Position numbers and translations under genes: made by a program
From: Thermoleophilia bacterium
Lineage (GTDB): Bacteria; Actinomycetota; Thermoleophilia; Gaiellales; Gaiellaceae
Reading direction: 5' to 3'
Assembly (NCBI GenBank): GCA_020845695.1
Contig: JADLFG010000051.1
Coordinates: 10,540 to 74,539, forward strand
Length of the DNA: 64,000 nt
Part shown: piece by piece, positions 1-8,810 of the stretch
How the letters are laid out: every line of letters begins with the position of its first letter
Numbering within the stretch: the stretch's first letter is position 1
The notes under the pieces: model-generated
Databases searched by the model: none
Told to the model about the DNA's origin: nothing
What the model saw: only the letters and a program-made list of their open reading frames with translations

Positions 1-786
1 CGCCTCGACACCGGCGAGCAGGCGCGCGGCCCCGGCCCCATCGGCGGCGACGACGACGGCGCGGGCCTCGATCCGCTCCCCGGCCGCGGTCACGACCGCC
101 CCCGCCTCGACCGCCTCGACCGGAGTGGCGGTCCTGAGCGCCCCGGGCGGGAGCGCCGCGGCGAGCTGGGCGGGCAGCGCCTCGATCCCGGCGGCGGGCA
201 GAGCCGCGTAGCCGAGCGAGAGCATCCGCGTGACGAGGTCGAACATCCGGCTCGACGTCGTCAGCTCGTGGTCGAGGAGAGCGGCGCCGAGGAAGGGGCG
301 GAAGAAGCGCTCGACGATCGCGGGGGAGAGCTCGAGCGCACGCAGGGCCTCGAGCGCGCTCGTCTCGCGGCGGGAGAGCACGCCTTCGAGCGTCCCCGCA
401 CGGGCCCGCGCGCGCAGCCGGGCCAGCCGCGGCAGATCGCGCAGCGTCCCGACCCGCGAGCGCAGCGACCCGAGCGCGTCGACCGGGCGGCGGAACGGGT
501 CGGCGACGCGATGGAAACCGCCCCCCGCCCGCACGAGCGCACCCGGGTAGAGCTCGTGCAGGTCGAGTCGCTCGTAGTCGAAGACGCGTTCGGCCTCCGG
601 GTAGGCCGTCAGGAGCACCTGGAAGCCGCGGTCGAGCAGGAAGCCGTCGAGTCGGTCCGTGCGCACGCGGCCGCCCGGCGCGCCCGCCGCCTCGAGCAGG
701 GTGACCGAGAACGCCTCCTCCGCCAGCCGCAGGGCGCACGCGAGCCCGGCGAGGCCCGCCCCGACGACGGCGACGTCGGCGCTCAC
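1..786 (-). CDS. FAD-dependent amine-oxidase/protoporphyrinogen-oxidase-like protein, 3' end outside window
   Basis: The first 262 residues are present and the C-terminus runs off the left edge. It opens with a dinucleotide-binding fold: GAGLAG at residues 9-14, an acidic residue (E32) at the end of beta-2, and a GGRVRT motif at 38-43, the usual FAD-contacting pattern of the amine oxidase, phytoene desaturase and protoporphyrinogen oxidase superfamily. The stretches FLLDRGFQVLL and FFRPFLGAALL are typical of bacterial members annotated only as FAD/NAD(P)-dependent oxidoreductases. The GTG start at 786 overlaps the TGA of the upstream SRPBCC/TIGR01777 gene (GTGA), so the two are very probably translated together. 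The substrate cannot be told from sequence; oxidation of a carotenoid-like or amine substrate would be a guess. Confidence 0.85.
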   Translation of the reverse strand, partial: MSADVAVVGAGLAGLACALRLAEEAFSVTLLEAAGAPGGRVRTDRLDGFLLDRGFQVLLTAYPEAERVFDYERLDLHELYPGALVRAGGGFHRVADPFRRPVDALGSLRSRVGTLRDLPRLARLRARARAGTLEGVLSRRETSALEALRALELSPAIVERFFRPFLGAALLDHELTTSSRMFDLVTRMLSLGYAALPAAGIEALPAQLAAALPPGALRTATPVEAVEAGAVVTAAGERIEARAVVVAADGAGAARLLAGVEA

Positions 787-2126
787 CCGCCGAGCTCTCG
801 ACGCAGCGCGCCCTCGAGCTCCGGCCGGACGAAGCGAAAGCCGCTCCGCTCGAGCCGCTCCGGCCGCGCGCGCTGGCTCGCGAGCAGGAGCCCGTCCGCC
901 AGCTCGCCGAACGCGACGCGCAGCGCCGGCGCCGGTACGGGCAGGACGGCCGGCCGTCGCAGCACGCGGCCGAGCACGCGCGTGAGCTCCGCGTTCGTGA
1001 CGAGCCCGGGAGCGCAGACGTTGACCGGGCCGGCGAGCGACTCCGTCGCGAGCGCGTGCAGGAAGGCACCGAGCGCGTCGTCGAGCGAGAGCCAGCTCCA
1101 CCACTGCCGCCCGCTGCCCAGCCTCCCGCCGAGGCCGAGGCGGAACACCGGCAGCATTCGCGGCAGGATCGCGGACAGGATGACCCCCAGACGCAGGTTG
1201 ACGACCCGGATCCCGGCCGCGGCCGCGGGCTCGGCGGCCGCCTCCCAGGAACGGCAGACCGAGGCGATGAAGTCGTCGCCCGGCGAGCTCTCCTCGGTCA
1301 GGAGCTCGTCGCCGCGGCTCCCGTAGTAGCCGATCCCGGAAGCGCAGACGAGCACCCGCGGCGGGCGCTCGAGCCCCGCGAGAGCGGAGGCGAAGAGCTC
1401 CGTGCCACGGCTTCGGCTGTCCGCGATCTCGCGCTTTCGCTCCGCCGTCCAGCGCTTCGAGATCGTCGCGCCGGCGAGGTGGATGGCCGCGTCGCAGCCC
1501 TCGAGTCCGGTGGCGTCGAGCTCGCCGGACGCGGGATCCCAGCGCACCTGGCCGGCGCCCGCCCGGCCGCGGACGAGCGGCACCACCTCGTGGCCGCCGG
1601 TCGACAGGAACGCTCCGAGGGCGGAGCCGATCAGGCCGGAGCTGCCGGTGAGCGCGACCCTGAGCGGCGCCAGGCCCGCAGCCTCGTGGCGGGCGAGGTC
1701 CTCGGCGAGCCGGCGGTGGCGGAAGTCGAGCAGTCGCTCGATCGTGCGGCGCGCGAGCGGACCGCCGAGCGCGGCCCCGAGCGGACCGGCGGGGAGGCGG
1801 TACTCGACCTCGTCGATGACGCGGCACCCGTCGGTCCCGTCGGGCTCGAAGCGGTGGACGTGTCGCCAGTGCGCGAACGGTCCCGACTCCTGGCGGTCGG
1901 CGAACCGCCGCCCCTCCTCGTAGTCCTCATGGACGGCGACCCAGCGGCGGCGAAACGGCCCCTGACGCAGCTCGGCCACGGCCCGGCCGCCGTCGCGGAT
2001 CCCCTCGTGCGAGAGCAGGCGGACGCGCTGCCATGGTGGCGTCAGACGCTCGAATGCACCCGGTCGCGCGTGCCAGGCGAAGACTCGCCCGGCGGGCGCC
2101 GCGACGCGGGACTCGATCCTGACCAT
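783..2126 (-). CDS. SRPBCC domain fused to TIGR01777-family NAD(P)-binding epimerase-like protein
   Basis: Predicted protein of 447 residues with two parts. Residues 1-150 form an SRPBCC (START-like ligand-binding) domain, recognisable from the N-terminal VAAPAGRVFAWH and the RFEPDGTDGCRVIDEVEYR strand pair. From residue 156 a Rossmann fold begins with TGSSGLIG (160-167), followed by the features of the TIGR01777 / SDR39U1 extended short-chain dehydrogenase family and a C-terminal DUF1731-like segment rich in L, P and A. The family has no settled substrate. ATG at 2126 was chosen because AGGTGG lies 8 nt upstream; an in-frame ATG at 2174 would add 16 residues but lacks a ribosome binding site. 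The gene is followed with GTGA overlap by an FAD oxidoreductase, suggesting a shared redox or lipid/pigment role (inference). Confidence 0.87.
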   Translation of the reverse strand: MVRIESRVAAPAGRVFAWHARPGAFERLTPPWQRVRLLSHEGIRDGGRAVAELRQGPFRRRWVAVHEDYEEGRRFADRQESGPFAHWRHVHRFEPDGTDGCRVIDEVEYRLPAGPLGAALGGPLARRTIERLLDFRHRRLAEDLARHEAAGLAPLRVALTGSSGLIGSALGAFLSTGGHEVVPLVRGRAGAGQVRWDPASGELDATGLEGCDAAIHLAGATISKRWTAERKREIADSRSRGTELFASALAGLERPPRVLVCASGIGYYGSRGDELLTEESSPGDDFIASVCRSWEAAAEPAAAAGIRVVNLRLGVILSAILPRMLPVFRLGLGGRLGSGRQWWSWLSLDDALGAFLHALATESLAGPVNVCAPGLVTNAELTRVLGRVLRRPAVLPVPAPALRVAFGELADGLLLASQRARPERLERSGFRFVRPELEGALRRELGG

Positions 2127-2294
2127 GACGTTCGCCACCTGCGATCCGTTCGTCGGGATGGCCTCCTGCTGCATGATTGCGCACCCGCTTGACCACGCGG
2201 TCCCGCAGCGGTCGGCTGCGCTAGAGTCGGGCCGATCCGGACCGCGCTGCGTCGATCGCGCGGGGCGAGCGGGCACCAGCGGAAGGAGTCGCGC

Positions 2295-3263
2295 ATGAGA
2301 GCAGCCCTGATCACCGCGCTCGGAGAGCCCCCGGAGCTCGGGACCGTCCCCGACCCCGGGCGAGGCGAAGGCGAGGTGCTGCTCGAGATGCTGGCGGCGC
2401 CGCTCAACCCGGTCGACCTCTCGGTCGCCTCGGGCGGCTTCTTCGCCGGCCACCCGCCCGTTCCGTACGTCCCCGGCGCCGAGGGCGTCGGGCGGGTGCT
2501 CGAGGGTCGAGAGCTCGAGCCGGGCACGCTCGTCTGGACGGGGCAGCACGGGCTCGGGATCGCTCGCGACGGCGTCATGGCGGAGCGCGCCCTCGCAAGC
2601 GAGAGCCAGGTCGTCCCGGTCCCCGGGGGCGCGGATCCCGCGCTCGCGGCCGCGCTCGGCATCGCGGGCCTCGCGGGCTGGCTCCCGGTCGCCTGGCGGG
2701 CGCCCGTGCGCGCGGGTGAGACCGTGCTCGTGCTGGGCGCGACCGGGGTGGTCGGTCAGGTCGCCGTCCAGGCGGCGAAGCTGCTCGGAGCCGGCCGCGT
2801 CGTCGCGGCCGGGCGACGGCCCGCGGGGCTCGCCCGCTGCCGGGAGCTCGGTGCGGACGCGACCGTCGAGCTGCGCGGCCAGCCCGACCTCGCGGACGAG
2901 CTCGCTGCGGCCTGCGGAACGAAGCCGCCGACGCTGATCGTCGACCCCCTCTGGGGCGAGCCGCTGACAGCGGCCCTCCAGGCGGCGGGTCAGGGAGCCC
3001 GGATCGTCCAGCTCGGGCAGTCGGCGGGCGCCACCGCGGCGCTGCCGTCCGCCGCGATCCGCGGCAAGGAGCTCGAGCTCCTCGGCTACACGAACCTGCG
3101 CGTCCCGTTCGACGTGCTCGCGGGCGCGTACGGCACGCTCGTGGGCCACGCGGCGGCCGGAAGGATCCGGATCGACGTCGAGCGAGTCCCGCTCGAGCGG
3201 GCCGCCGACGCGTGGCGCCGCCAGGCGGCGGGGACGCCGGTCAAGCTCGTCGTCACGCCTTGA
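2295..3263 (+). CDS. Quinone oxidoreductase-like zinc-independent MDR protein
   Basis: 322 residues with the N-terminal GroES-like fold (PLNPVDLSVASG, PYVPGAEGVGRV) and a Rossmann nucleotide-binding domain carrying GATGVVGQ at residues 148-155, the pattern of the quinone oxidoreductase (QOR) branch of the medium-chain dehydrogenase/reductases. The structural and catalytic zinc cysteines of classical alcohol dehydrogenases are not evident, which favours an NADPH-dependent enone or quinone reductase. The start is well supported by GGAAGGAG 8 nt upstream of ATG. A TAGAGT box near 2222 may be the -10 element, giving a leader of about 65 nt. The stop overlaps the TTG start of the following MFS gene, so the two form an operon; the true substrate is unknown. 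Confidence 0.87.
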   Translation: MRAALITALGEPPELGTVPDPGRGEGEVLLEMLAAPLNPVDLSVASGGFFAGHPPVPYVPGAEGVGRVLEGRELEPGTLVWTGQHGLGIARDGVMAERALASESQVVPVPGGADPALAAALGIAGLAGWLPVAWRAPVRAGETVLVLGATGVVGQVAVQAAKLLGAGRVVAAGRRPAGLARCRELGADATVELRGQPDLADELAAACGTKPPTLIVDPLWGEPLTAALQAAGQGARIVQLGQSAGATAALPSAAIRGKELELLGYTNLRVPFDVLAGAYGTLVGHAAAGRIRIDVERVPLERAADAWRRQAAGTPVKLVVTP

Positions 3264-4426
3264 GCCGCCCGGCGACCGCCGGCGGCTGCACGATCGGGTT
3301 CTCGATCGGCTGGAACATCGGCAGCGTCGGAGCGATCGCCGACACGATCGACGACGACTACGGGGTCTCGCTCGCGACCGCCGGCCTGTTCACGACCGCG
3401 CTGTTCGCGAGCCATACGCTGCTGCAGATCCCCGCCGGTCGCTCCGTCGACAAGCTCGGCGCGCGCCGGGTCGGCCTCGTCGCGCTCGCGCTGCTCGCGG
3501 CGGCGAACGGGCTCGCACTGCTCGCCCCGGAGCCGGCGCTCGTGCTCGCGCTGCGGGCGCTCGCCGGCGCCGGCACCGCGCTCGGCTTCGTAGCCGGCTC
3601 GGATTACGTGCGCACCCACGGCGGCTCGCCGCTCGCCCAGGGCGTGTACGGGGGCGTCGCGCTCGGCGCCGGCGGCGTCGCGCTCGCGCTCGTGCCCCAG
3701 CTCGAGCACCTGGTCGCCTGGCGGGCCCCGTTCTGGAGCGGGCTCGCGCTGGCCGGGGCGGGCGCGATCGCGCTCGCCGCGGGGCCGCGCGACGGCCCCC
3801 GGAGGAGCCTTCCCGTCGGCCGCCGCGCCCTCGGAGCACCGGGGCTCGTCCGGGACGCGCGGCTGCTCGGGCTGGGCGTCATCTACATGGCCTCGTTCGG
3901 GCTCGCGGTCGCGCTCGGTACCTGGGTCGTCCCGTTCCTCACCCGCGCGGGCGACTACTCGACGGGACTGGCGGGAGCGATCGGCGCGCTCGTGCTCGCG
4001 GCCGGGGTGGTGAGCCGCCCGCTCGGCGGCTGGATCGGCCGCGAGCATCCCGGCCTCGTGCCCACCGTGCTCACCTGGAGCTGTCTCGCCTGCGCCGGGG
4101 CGGCCGCGCTGCTCGGGCTCGCCGGGCCGCCCGCCCTCTCGGCGATCGCGGCGCTCGTCGTCGGCTTCGCCTCGGGGATCCCGTTCGCCCTCACGTTCGG
4201 CGCGGCCGCCAGGGTGCGCCCGGACGCGCCGGCAGCCGCCGTCGGCGTCGTCAACATGGCCGCGAACCTGCTCGTCGTCGGCCTGACGCCCCTGCTCGGC
4301 CTGGCCTTCTCGCTTCCCGGCGACGGGCGCGTCGGCTTCCTCGCCGCCGCCGCGCTGCCGCTCGCGGCGCTCGCGTTCGTCGGCGCGACGCGGATCGAGC
4401 CGGCCGGCGAGCGTCCCGCCGGCTGA
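3260..4426 (+). CDS. MFS transporter
   Basis: About 388 residues made almost entirely of hydrophobic helices, consistent with 12 transmembrane segments. The conserved loop between helices 2 and 3 reads GRSVDKLGARR, matching the major facilitator motif A (GxxxDRxGRR). A second GGWIGREHPG-like loop lies in the C-terminal half. The frame is open from further upstream, but TTG at 3260 gives a TTGA overlap with the stop of the preceding oxidoreductase, the coupling style used throughout this genome, and places the first helix (GFSIGWNIGSVGAIAD) close to the N-terminus. The cargo is not identifiable; pairing with a QOR-like reductase might suggest export of a small electrophile or antibiotic, which is inference only. 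Confidence 0.85.
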   Translation: MSRPATAGGCTIGFSIGWNIGSVGAIADTIDDDYGVSLATAGLFTTALFASHTLLQIPAGRSVDKLGARRVGLVALALLAAANGLALLAPEPALVLALRALAGAGTALGFVAGSDYVRTHGGSPLAQGVYGGVALGAGGVALALVPQLEHLVAWRAPFWSGLALAGAGAIALAAGPRDGPRRSLPVGRRALGAPGLVRDARLLGLGVIYMASFGLAVALGTWVVPFLTRAGDYSTGLAGAIGALVLAAGVVSRPLGGWIGREHPGLVPTVLTWSCLACAGAAALLGLAGPPALSAIAALVVGFASGIPFALTFGAAARVRPDAPAAAVGVVNMAANLLVVGLTPLLGLAFSLPGDGRVGFLAAAALPLAALAFVGATRIEPAGERPAG

Positions 4427-4464
4427 CGCCGGCCGGCCGGCACCCGTCGCAAGACTGTCGATTT

Positions 4465-4494
4465 TTGCCATCGACCCGACGCGCCGAGTACGCT
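4465..4494 (+). promoter_or_regulatory. Candidate promoter of the first cytochrome oxidase operon
   Basis: TTGCCA (4465-4470) and TACGCT (4489-4494) are separated by 18 nt, a plausible sigma-70-type -35/-10 pair. A transcript starting near 4501 would have a leader of about 30 nt that includes the GAGGAGGG ribosome binding site before the ctaC GTG start. Both hexamers differ from consensus, so this is a pattern-based call. Confidence 0.4.
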
Positions 4495-4530
4495 AGGGGC
4501 CAGTCGCGCTGCGGTGCCGGGAGGAGGGAC

Positions 4531-5523
4531 GTGCGTAGGAGTACGATCGCGAGGCTCGTGGGCCTGAGTGCCGTTCTCGGCGGGGCCGCGTTCGTGGTCG
4601 CGTACTTCGTTCCCTGGCTGCCCGAGAGCGGGTCGCGCGAAGGCGGGCGGATCGACGACCTCTACTGGCTCGCCTCGATCATCTCGCTTGCGATCTTCGT
4701 GATCGTCGCGGCCGCCCTCGTCTACGCCGTCGTGCGCTTCCGGGCTCGGCCCGGCGACGACGAGGACGGCCAGCCGATCCACGGGCACACGAAGCTCGAG
4801 CTGGTCTGGACGGCGATCCCCGCCGGGCTCGTGACCGCGATCGCCGTCTTCAGCGCGGTCGTCCTCGTCAAGAACGAGGACGCCCGCGCGGGGCACGGCG
4901 TGATCGAGGTCCGGGCGGCGCAGTTCGCCTGGAGCTTCACCTACCCGGAGCTGGGCGTCACGACCGGCGAGCTGCGCGTCCGGCTGGGCGAGCAGGTCGA
5001 GCTGAAGCTCGAGGCCGACGACGTGATCCACTCGTTCTGGGTGCCGGAGTGGCGGGTCAAGCAGGACCTCGTCCCCGGAACGACGCAACGCCTGCTCGTG
5101 ACGCCGACGAGGACGGGCACGTTCGCGCTCATCTGCACCGAGCTCTGCGGGCTCGGGCACGCGGTCATGCGCGCGCACGCGATCGTGCTCGAGCCCGCCG
5201 AGTTCGATGCGTGGGCGGCGGAACAGCGGGCGGCGGTCGCCGCGGGCGGAGCCGAGCTGGGCTCCCAGGTCTTCGCGAACGCGGGCTGCGGCGGCTGCCA
5301 CGCCCTTGCCGCAGCCGGCAGCGCCGGCGCAGTCGGCCCCGACCTCGATGCGGCCCTCGCGGGCGCCGACCCGGACGCCGTGCGTTCTTCGATTGTCGAT
5401 CCCGACGCGACGGTCGCCGACGGCTACCAGGCGGGCGTGATGCCGGGCAACTACGGCGAGCAGCTCTCCGGGGAGGAGCTCGACGCGCTCGTCGAGTACC
5501 TCGTGGCGGCGACGCAGGGGTAG
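4531..5523 (+). CDS. ctaC: Cytochrome c oxidase subunit II with fused cytochrome c domain (caa3 type)
   Basis: About 330 residues: an N-terminal signal or anchor helix (11-30), a second helix (47-69), the cupredoxin domain and a C-terminal class I cytochrome c. The binuclear CuA ligands are all present: H167, C202, E204 (backbone), C206, H210 and M213 in the CTELCGLGHAVM motif. CGGCH at 253-257 binds haem c, with a probable axial Met in GVMPGNYG near 308. A fused haem c domain is the hallmark of caa3 oxidases, which take electrons from a membrane or soluble cytochrome c. The GTG start at 4531 was chosen because GAGGAGGG lies just upstream; upstream TTG 4465 would have no ribosome binding site. 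ctaD follows after 7 nt. Confidence 0.95.
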   Translation: MRRSTIARLVGLSAVLGGAAFVVAYFVPWLPESGSREGGRIDDLYWLASIISLAIFVIVAAALVYAVVRFRARPGDDEDGQPIHGHTKLELVWTAIPAGLVTAIAVFSAVVLVKNEDARAGHGVIEVRAAQFAWSFTYPELGVTTGELRVRLGEQVELKLEADDVIHSFWVPEWRVKQDLVPGTTQRLLVTPTRTGTFALICTELCGLGHAVMRAHAIVLEPAEFDAWAAEQRAAVAAGGAELGSQVFANAGCGGCHALAAAGSAGAVGPDLDAALAGADPDAVRSSIVDPDATVADGYQAGVMPGNYGEQLSGEELDALVEYLVAATQG

Positions 5524-5530
5524 CGGGCGA

Positions 5531-7480
5531 ATGCGGACGGCTGACACGCTCGGACACGGCTACGGCGGCGAGGTGCGAACGCCGGCGCCCGGCGGGTGGC
5601 GGCGGCTCACCCGCGGCGGCTGGCTGCGGGCGCTCTGGACGACGCCGCTCGGGTTCGGGCTCGCGACCGCGCTCGTCTGCGGGATCCGCTGGACCGCGAG
5701 CTGGGAGCCGGTCTGGTCGCTCGAGGTCCTGCTCACGGCCTGGACGATCATCACGCCGCTCGCGTTCCTCGCCGGCATGGGGGCGTTCGACTACTGGGCC
5801 TACTGGATCTCGGGGCGCCGGACGCGCCCCGAGGATCACAGCGGTCACGGCGCCGACTCCTGGCGCGACTACTTCCGGGTCAACACCGACCACAAGGTGA
5901 TCGGTGTCCAGTACGTGGCGACCACGTTCCTGTTCTTCCTGGTCGCCGGCCTGCTCGCGTTGCTCGTGCGGGCGGAGCTTGCCCAGCCCGGCTCCCAGTT
6001 CGTCGACACGCAGGCCTACAACGGGCTGGTCTCGGCGCACGCGGCGCTGATGATCTTCCTGTTCATCGTCCCGGTCTTCGCGGGCTTCGGCAACTACGTG
6101 ATCCCGCTCATGATCGGGGCGCCGGACATGGCGTTCCCGCGCCTGAACGCCATCTCGTTCTGGCTCCTGCCGATCGCGGGCGGGATCATGCTGGCCGGCT
6201 TCCTGCTCCCGGGCGGCCAGTTCGCCGCCGGCTGGACGAACTACCCGCCGCTCGCGGAGGTCAACCCCGTCGGCAACCTGATGTTCCAGATGGGCGTGCA
6301 GTTCGCCGGGGCGTCATCGATCCTGACCGCGCTCAATTTCCTCGTCACGATCATCACGATGCGGGCGCCGGGGATGACGTTCTGGCGGATGCCCCTGCTC
6401 GTCTGGGCGAACTTCACGACCTCGCTGCTCGTCGTGCTCGCGACGCCGTTCATCGCCGGCTCCCAGTTCATGCTCCTGCTCGACCGGGTGCTGCACACGA
6501 ACTTCTTCGTCCCCGACGCGGCCGGCTACGCGATCGGCTACCAGCACATCTTCTGGTTCTACTCGCACCCGGCCGTCTACATCATGATCCTGCCCGGGTT
6601 CGGGATCATCTCCGAGGTGATCTCGACCTTCGCCCGCAAGCCGATCTTCGGCTACCGGCTGATGGCGCTCTCGCTCGTCGCGATCCTGATCCTCGGCTTC
6701 GCCGTCTGGGCCCACCACATGTTCGTCGCCGGGATGGCGCCGTGGCTGCGGATCCCGATGATGGTCACGACGCTCCTGATCGCGGTGCCCACGGGGATCA
6801 AGGTCTTCAGCTGGCTCGCCACTCTCTGGGAGGGGAAGCTGAACCTGAAGACGCCGATGTTATGGGCGCTCGGCTTCATCCTGATGTTCGTGATCGGGGG
6901 GCTCTCCGGCGTCTACCTCGGCTCCGTCACGATCGACCAGCACGCCTCGGACACGTACTTCGTGGTCGCCCACATCCACTACGTGCTCTTCGGCGGCTCG
7001 GTCTTCACGATCTTCGCGGGCGCCTACTACTGGTTCCCGAAGATGACCGGCCGGATGTACAACGAGCGCCTCGGCCACGTCCATTTCTGGCTGACCCTGG
7101 TCGGCTTCAACCTCACCTTCTTCGTCCAGCACTACGTCGGCCTGCGGGGGATGCCCCGCCGCGTCGCCGACTACGACCCCGCCTTCGCCGACTGGAACCT
7201 GCTGAGCACGCTCGGCTCGTTCGCGCTCGGAGCCGGCACGCTCGTGTTCGTCTACAACCTGGTCGTGAGCTGGCTCGCGGGACAGCCCGCGCCCGCCAAC
7301 CCCTGGCGTGCCCGAACGCTCGAGTGGCTCGTCCCCTCGCCGCCGCCGAGGTTCAACTTCGACGAGATCCCGACCGTCGTCGGCGGCCCCTACGGGTACG
7401 GTGTCCCCGGGGCGCGCCACGCGGTCTTCGCCGGGGAGCGAGCCGGCGTCGCTGAGCCCGAGGAGGTGGGCGCGCGGTGA
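5531..7480 (+). CDS. ctaD: Cytochrome c oxidase subunit I, A2-type, with N-terminal extension
   Basis: 649 residues, the catalytic haem a/a3-CuB subunit. Metal ligands are visible: H170 (haem a), H346 and the cross-linked Y350 in the YSHPAVY motif, H395/H396 of AHHM, and H481/H483 of AHIHY. The K-pathway lysine is in PTGIK (K424). The usual D-pathway glutamate of HPEVY is replaced by alanine and preceded by Tyr-Ser, the signature of A2-type haem-copper oxidases (known from Thermus and Rhodothermus caa3 enzymes). About 115 residues precede the usual DHKVIG start and contain two extra hydrophobic helices (about 37-58 and 64-92). It sits between ctaC and ctaE in one operon. The second ctaD at 48574 is A1-type. 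Confidence 0.96.
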   Translation: MRTADTLGHGYGGEVRTPAPGGWRRLTRGGWLRALWTTPLGFGLATALVCGIRWTASWEPVWSLEVLLTAWTIITPLAFLAGMGAFDYWAYWISGRRTRPEDHSGHGADSWRDYFRVNTDHKVIGVQYVATTFLFFLVAGLLALLVRAELAQPGSQFVDTQAYNGLVSAHAALMIFLFIVPVFAGFGNYVIPLMIGAPDMAFPRLNAISFWLLPIAGGIMLAGFLLPGGQFAAGWTNYPPLAEVNPVGNLMFQMGVQFAGASSILTALNFLVTIITMRAPGMTFWRMPLLVWANFTTSLLVVLATPFIAGSQFMLLLDRVLHTNFFVPDAAGYAIGYQHIFWFYSHPAVYIMILPGFGIISEVISTFARKPIFGYRLMALSLVAILILGFAVWAHHMFVAGMAPWLRIPMMVTTLLIAVPTGIKVFSWLATLWEGKLNLKTPMLWALGFILMFVIGGLSGVYLGSVTIDQHASDTYFVVAHIHYVLFGGSVFTIFAGAYYWFPKMTGRMYNERLGHVHFWLTLVGFNLTFFVQHYVGLRGMPRRVADYDPAFADWNLLSTLGSFALGAGTLVFVYNLVVSWLAGQPAPANPWRARTLEWLVPSPPPRFNFDEIPTVVGGPYGYGVPGARHAVFAGERAGVAEPEEVGAR

Positions 7481-7523
7481 GTGGACGCCGCCACGCGGTC
7501 TCCGCGCCGGTGGAGGCATGGGC

Positions 7524-8135
7524 GTGACCGCGGTCGCCCACAGCGAGGCCCACGGGCACGGCGACCACCCGCCGGCCGCGCACGCGAGCTCGCGCGTGCC
7601 GCCGGTCCTCGTCGGCATGTACCTCTTCATCGCCTCGGAGGCGATGCTGTTCGGGTCGTTCTTCGCCGCCTACTTCTTCGCCCGGGTCTCGGTGGGCGCC
7701 GAGACCTGGCCGCCCGAGCCGTACGAGCTGCCGGTCTTCCTCGCGCTCCTGAACACGATCATCCTCGTCACGTCGAGCTTCACCGTCCACTGGGCGCTCC
7801 AGTCGATCAAACGCGACGACCGCAGCGGCCTCGTCGCCGGGCTCGGGCTGACGTTCCTGCTCGGGCTCGCGTTCCTGCTGATCCAGGCCCGCGAGTACAC
7901 GCGGCTCGGCTTCAGCCCCCGCGACCTCGCGTTCGGCTCGACGTTCTACGGTCTGACCGGCCTGCACGGCCTGCACGTCTTCGTCGGCCTGACGCTGCTC
8001 GCGATCGCGTTCGTGCGAGCCGCGCGAGGCCACTACTCCGCGCAGCACCACCACGGGGTCGAGCTGCCCGGGATCTACTGGCACTTCGTCGACGTGATGT
8101 GGATCGTCGTCTACACGACGGTCTACGTGATCTGA
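7524..8135 (+). CDS. ctaE: Cytochrome c oxidase subunit III
   Basis: About 203 residues with a His-rich N-terminal tail followed by five transmembrane helices, the short five-helix form of subunit III found in many bacteria. The first helix contains MYLFIASEAMLFGSFFAAYF, including the conserved glutamate, and the last section carries GLHGLHVFVGL and GIYWHFVDVMWIVVY, classic subunit III motifs. Start choice: GGAGG at 7512-7516 is 7 nt before GTG 7524 but only 1 nt before ATG 7518, so GTG is preferred; the ATG alternative adds two residues. The stop codon overlaps the ATG of the following cytochrome gene (TGATG), so all four oxidase genes are one transcription unit. Confidence 0.94.
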   Translation: MTAVAHSEAHGHGDHPPAAHASSRVPPVLVGMYLFIASEAMLFGSFFAAYFFARVSVGAETWPPEPYELPVFLALLNTIILVTSSFTVHWALQSIKRDDRSGLVAGLGLTFLLGLAFLLIQAREYTRLGFSPRDLAFGSTFYGLTGLHGLHVFVGLTLLAIAFVRAARGHYSAQHHHGVELPGIYWHFVDVMWIVVYTTVYVI

Positions 8136-8797
8136 TGCGCCGGCTGTTCCTGATCGTGCTGCCCGCGCTCGCGGCCGCGGCCCTGCTCACCGGTTGCTCG
8201 GGGGACGTCAGCGAGGGCACCGACCTCGGCAACGGGCGTCGCCTGTTCGTCGAGGGGGAGGCCGGCAAGCCGGCCTGCGGCTCCTGCCACACGCTCGAGG
8301 CTGCGGGGACGGCCGGGGCGGCCGGGCCGAACCTCGACGACGCCTTCCGCGCCTCCCGCGACCAGGGCTTCGAGCCCTCCACGTTCGAGCAGGTCGTGCG
8401 CGAGCAGATCGCCTACCCCGGGATCGGACTCGGCATGCCGGCCGACCTCGTCACCGGAACGGGCGCGGACGACGTCGCCTACTTCGTCGCCACCTGCGCC
8501 GGTAACGCCGGCGACTCCCGCTGCGCGCCGCCTGCGGGCGGCGGGGGCGGCGGCACGGGCGAGGAGGCGGACGGCGAGGCGATCTTCATCCAGAGCTGTG
8601 GCTCCTGCCATCTCCTGGCCGCCGCGGGTACCAGCGGCGCGGTCGGTCCGAGCCTCGACGAGTCCGCCCCGGACGTCGCGCTCGTGCTCGACCGCGTCAC
8701 GAACGGCAAGGGCGCCATGCCCTCGCTCGCTGGCCAGCTCACCCCCGAGCAGATCCAGGCCGTCGCGGACTACGTCGCCGCGAGCGCCGGCAAGTAG
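8135..8797 (+). CDS. Dihaem c-type cytochrome, predicted lipoprotein
   Basis: 220 residues. A positively charged start and hydrophobic core lead to a lipobox LLTGC with C21 as the lipidated cysteine, so the protein should be anchored on the outer face of the membrane. Two cytochrome c modules follow: CGSCH at 48-52 with a likely axial Met at GMPADL (about 101), and CGSCH at 155-159 with a Met in GAMPSL (about 190). A Gly-rich linker (133-142) joins them. The position as last gene of the ctaC-ctaD-ctaE operon makes it the probable electron donor to the caa3 oxidase; this is inference from context. ATG overlaps the ctaE stop. Confidence 0.92.
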   Translation: MRRLFLIVLPALAAAALLTGCSGDVSEGTDLGNGRRLFVEGEAGKPACGSCHTLEAAGTAGAAGPNLDDAFRASRDQGFEPSTFEQVVREQIAYPGIGLGMPADLVTGTGADDVAYFVATCAGNAGDSRCAPPAGGGGGGTGEEADGEAIFIQSCGSCHLLAAAGTSGAVGPSLDESAPDVALVLDRVTNGKGAMPSLAGQLTPEQIQAVADYVAASAGK

Positions 8798-8810
8798 GCG
8801 CGCTCCGACG

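Noticed and set aside
4465..4530. Upstream TTG start for the first ctaC
   Set aside because: The sequence is promoter-like, lacks a ribosome binding site and would add a basic non-homologous extension before the signal helix.
8135..8797. Longer protein starting at 7481 in the same frame
   Set aside because: The upstream part overlaps ctaE and has no similarity; the ATG at 8135 opens directly into a lipoprotein signal peptide.
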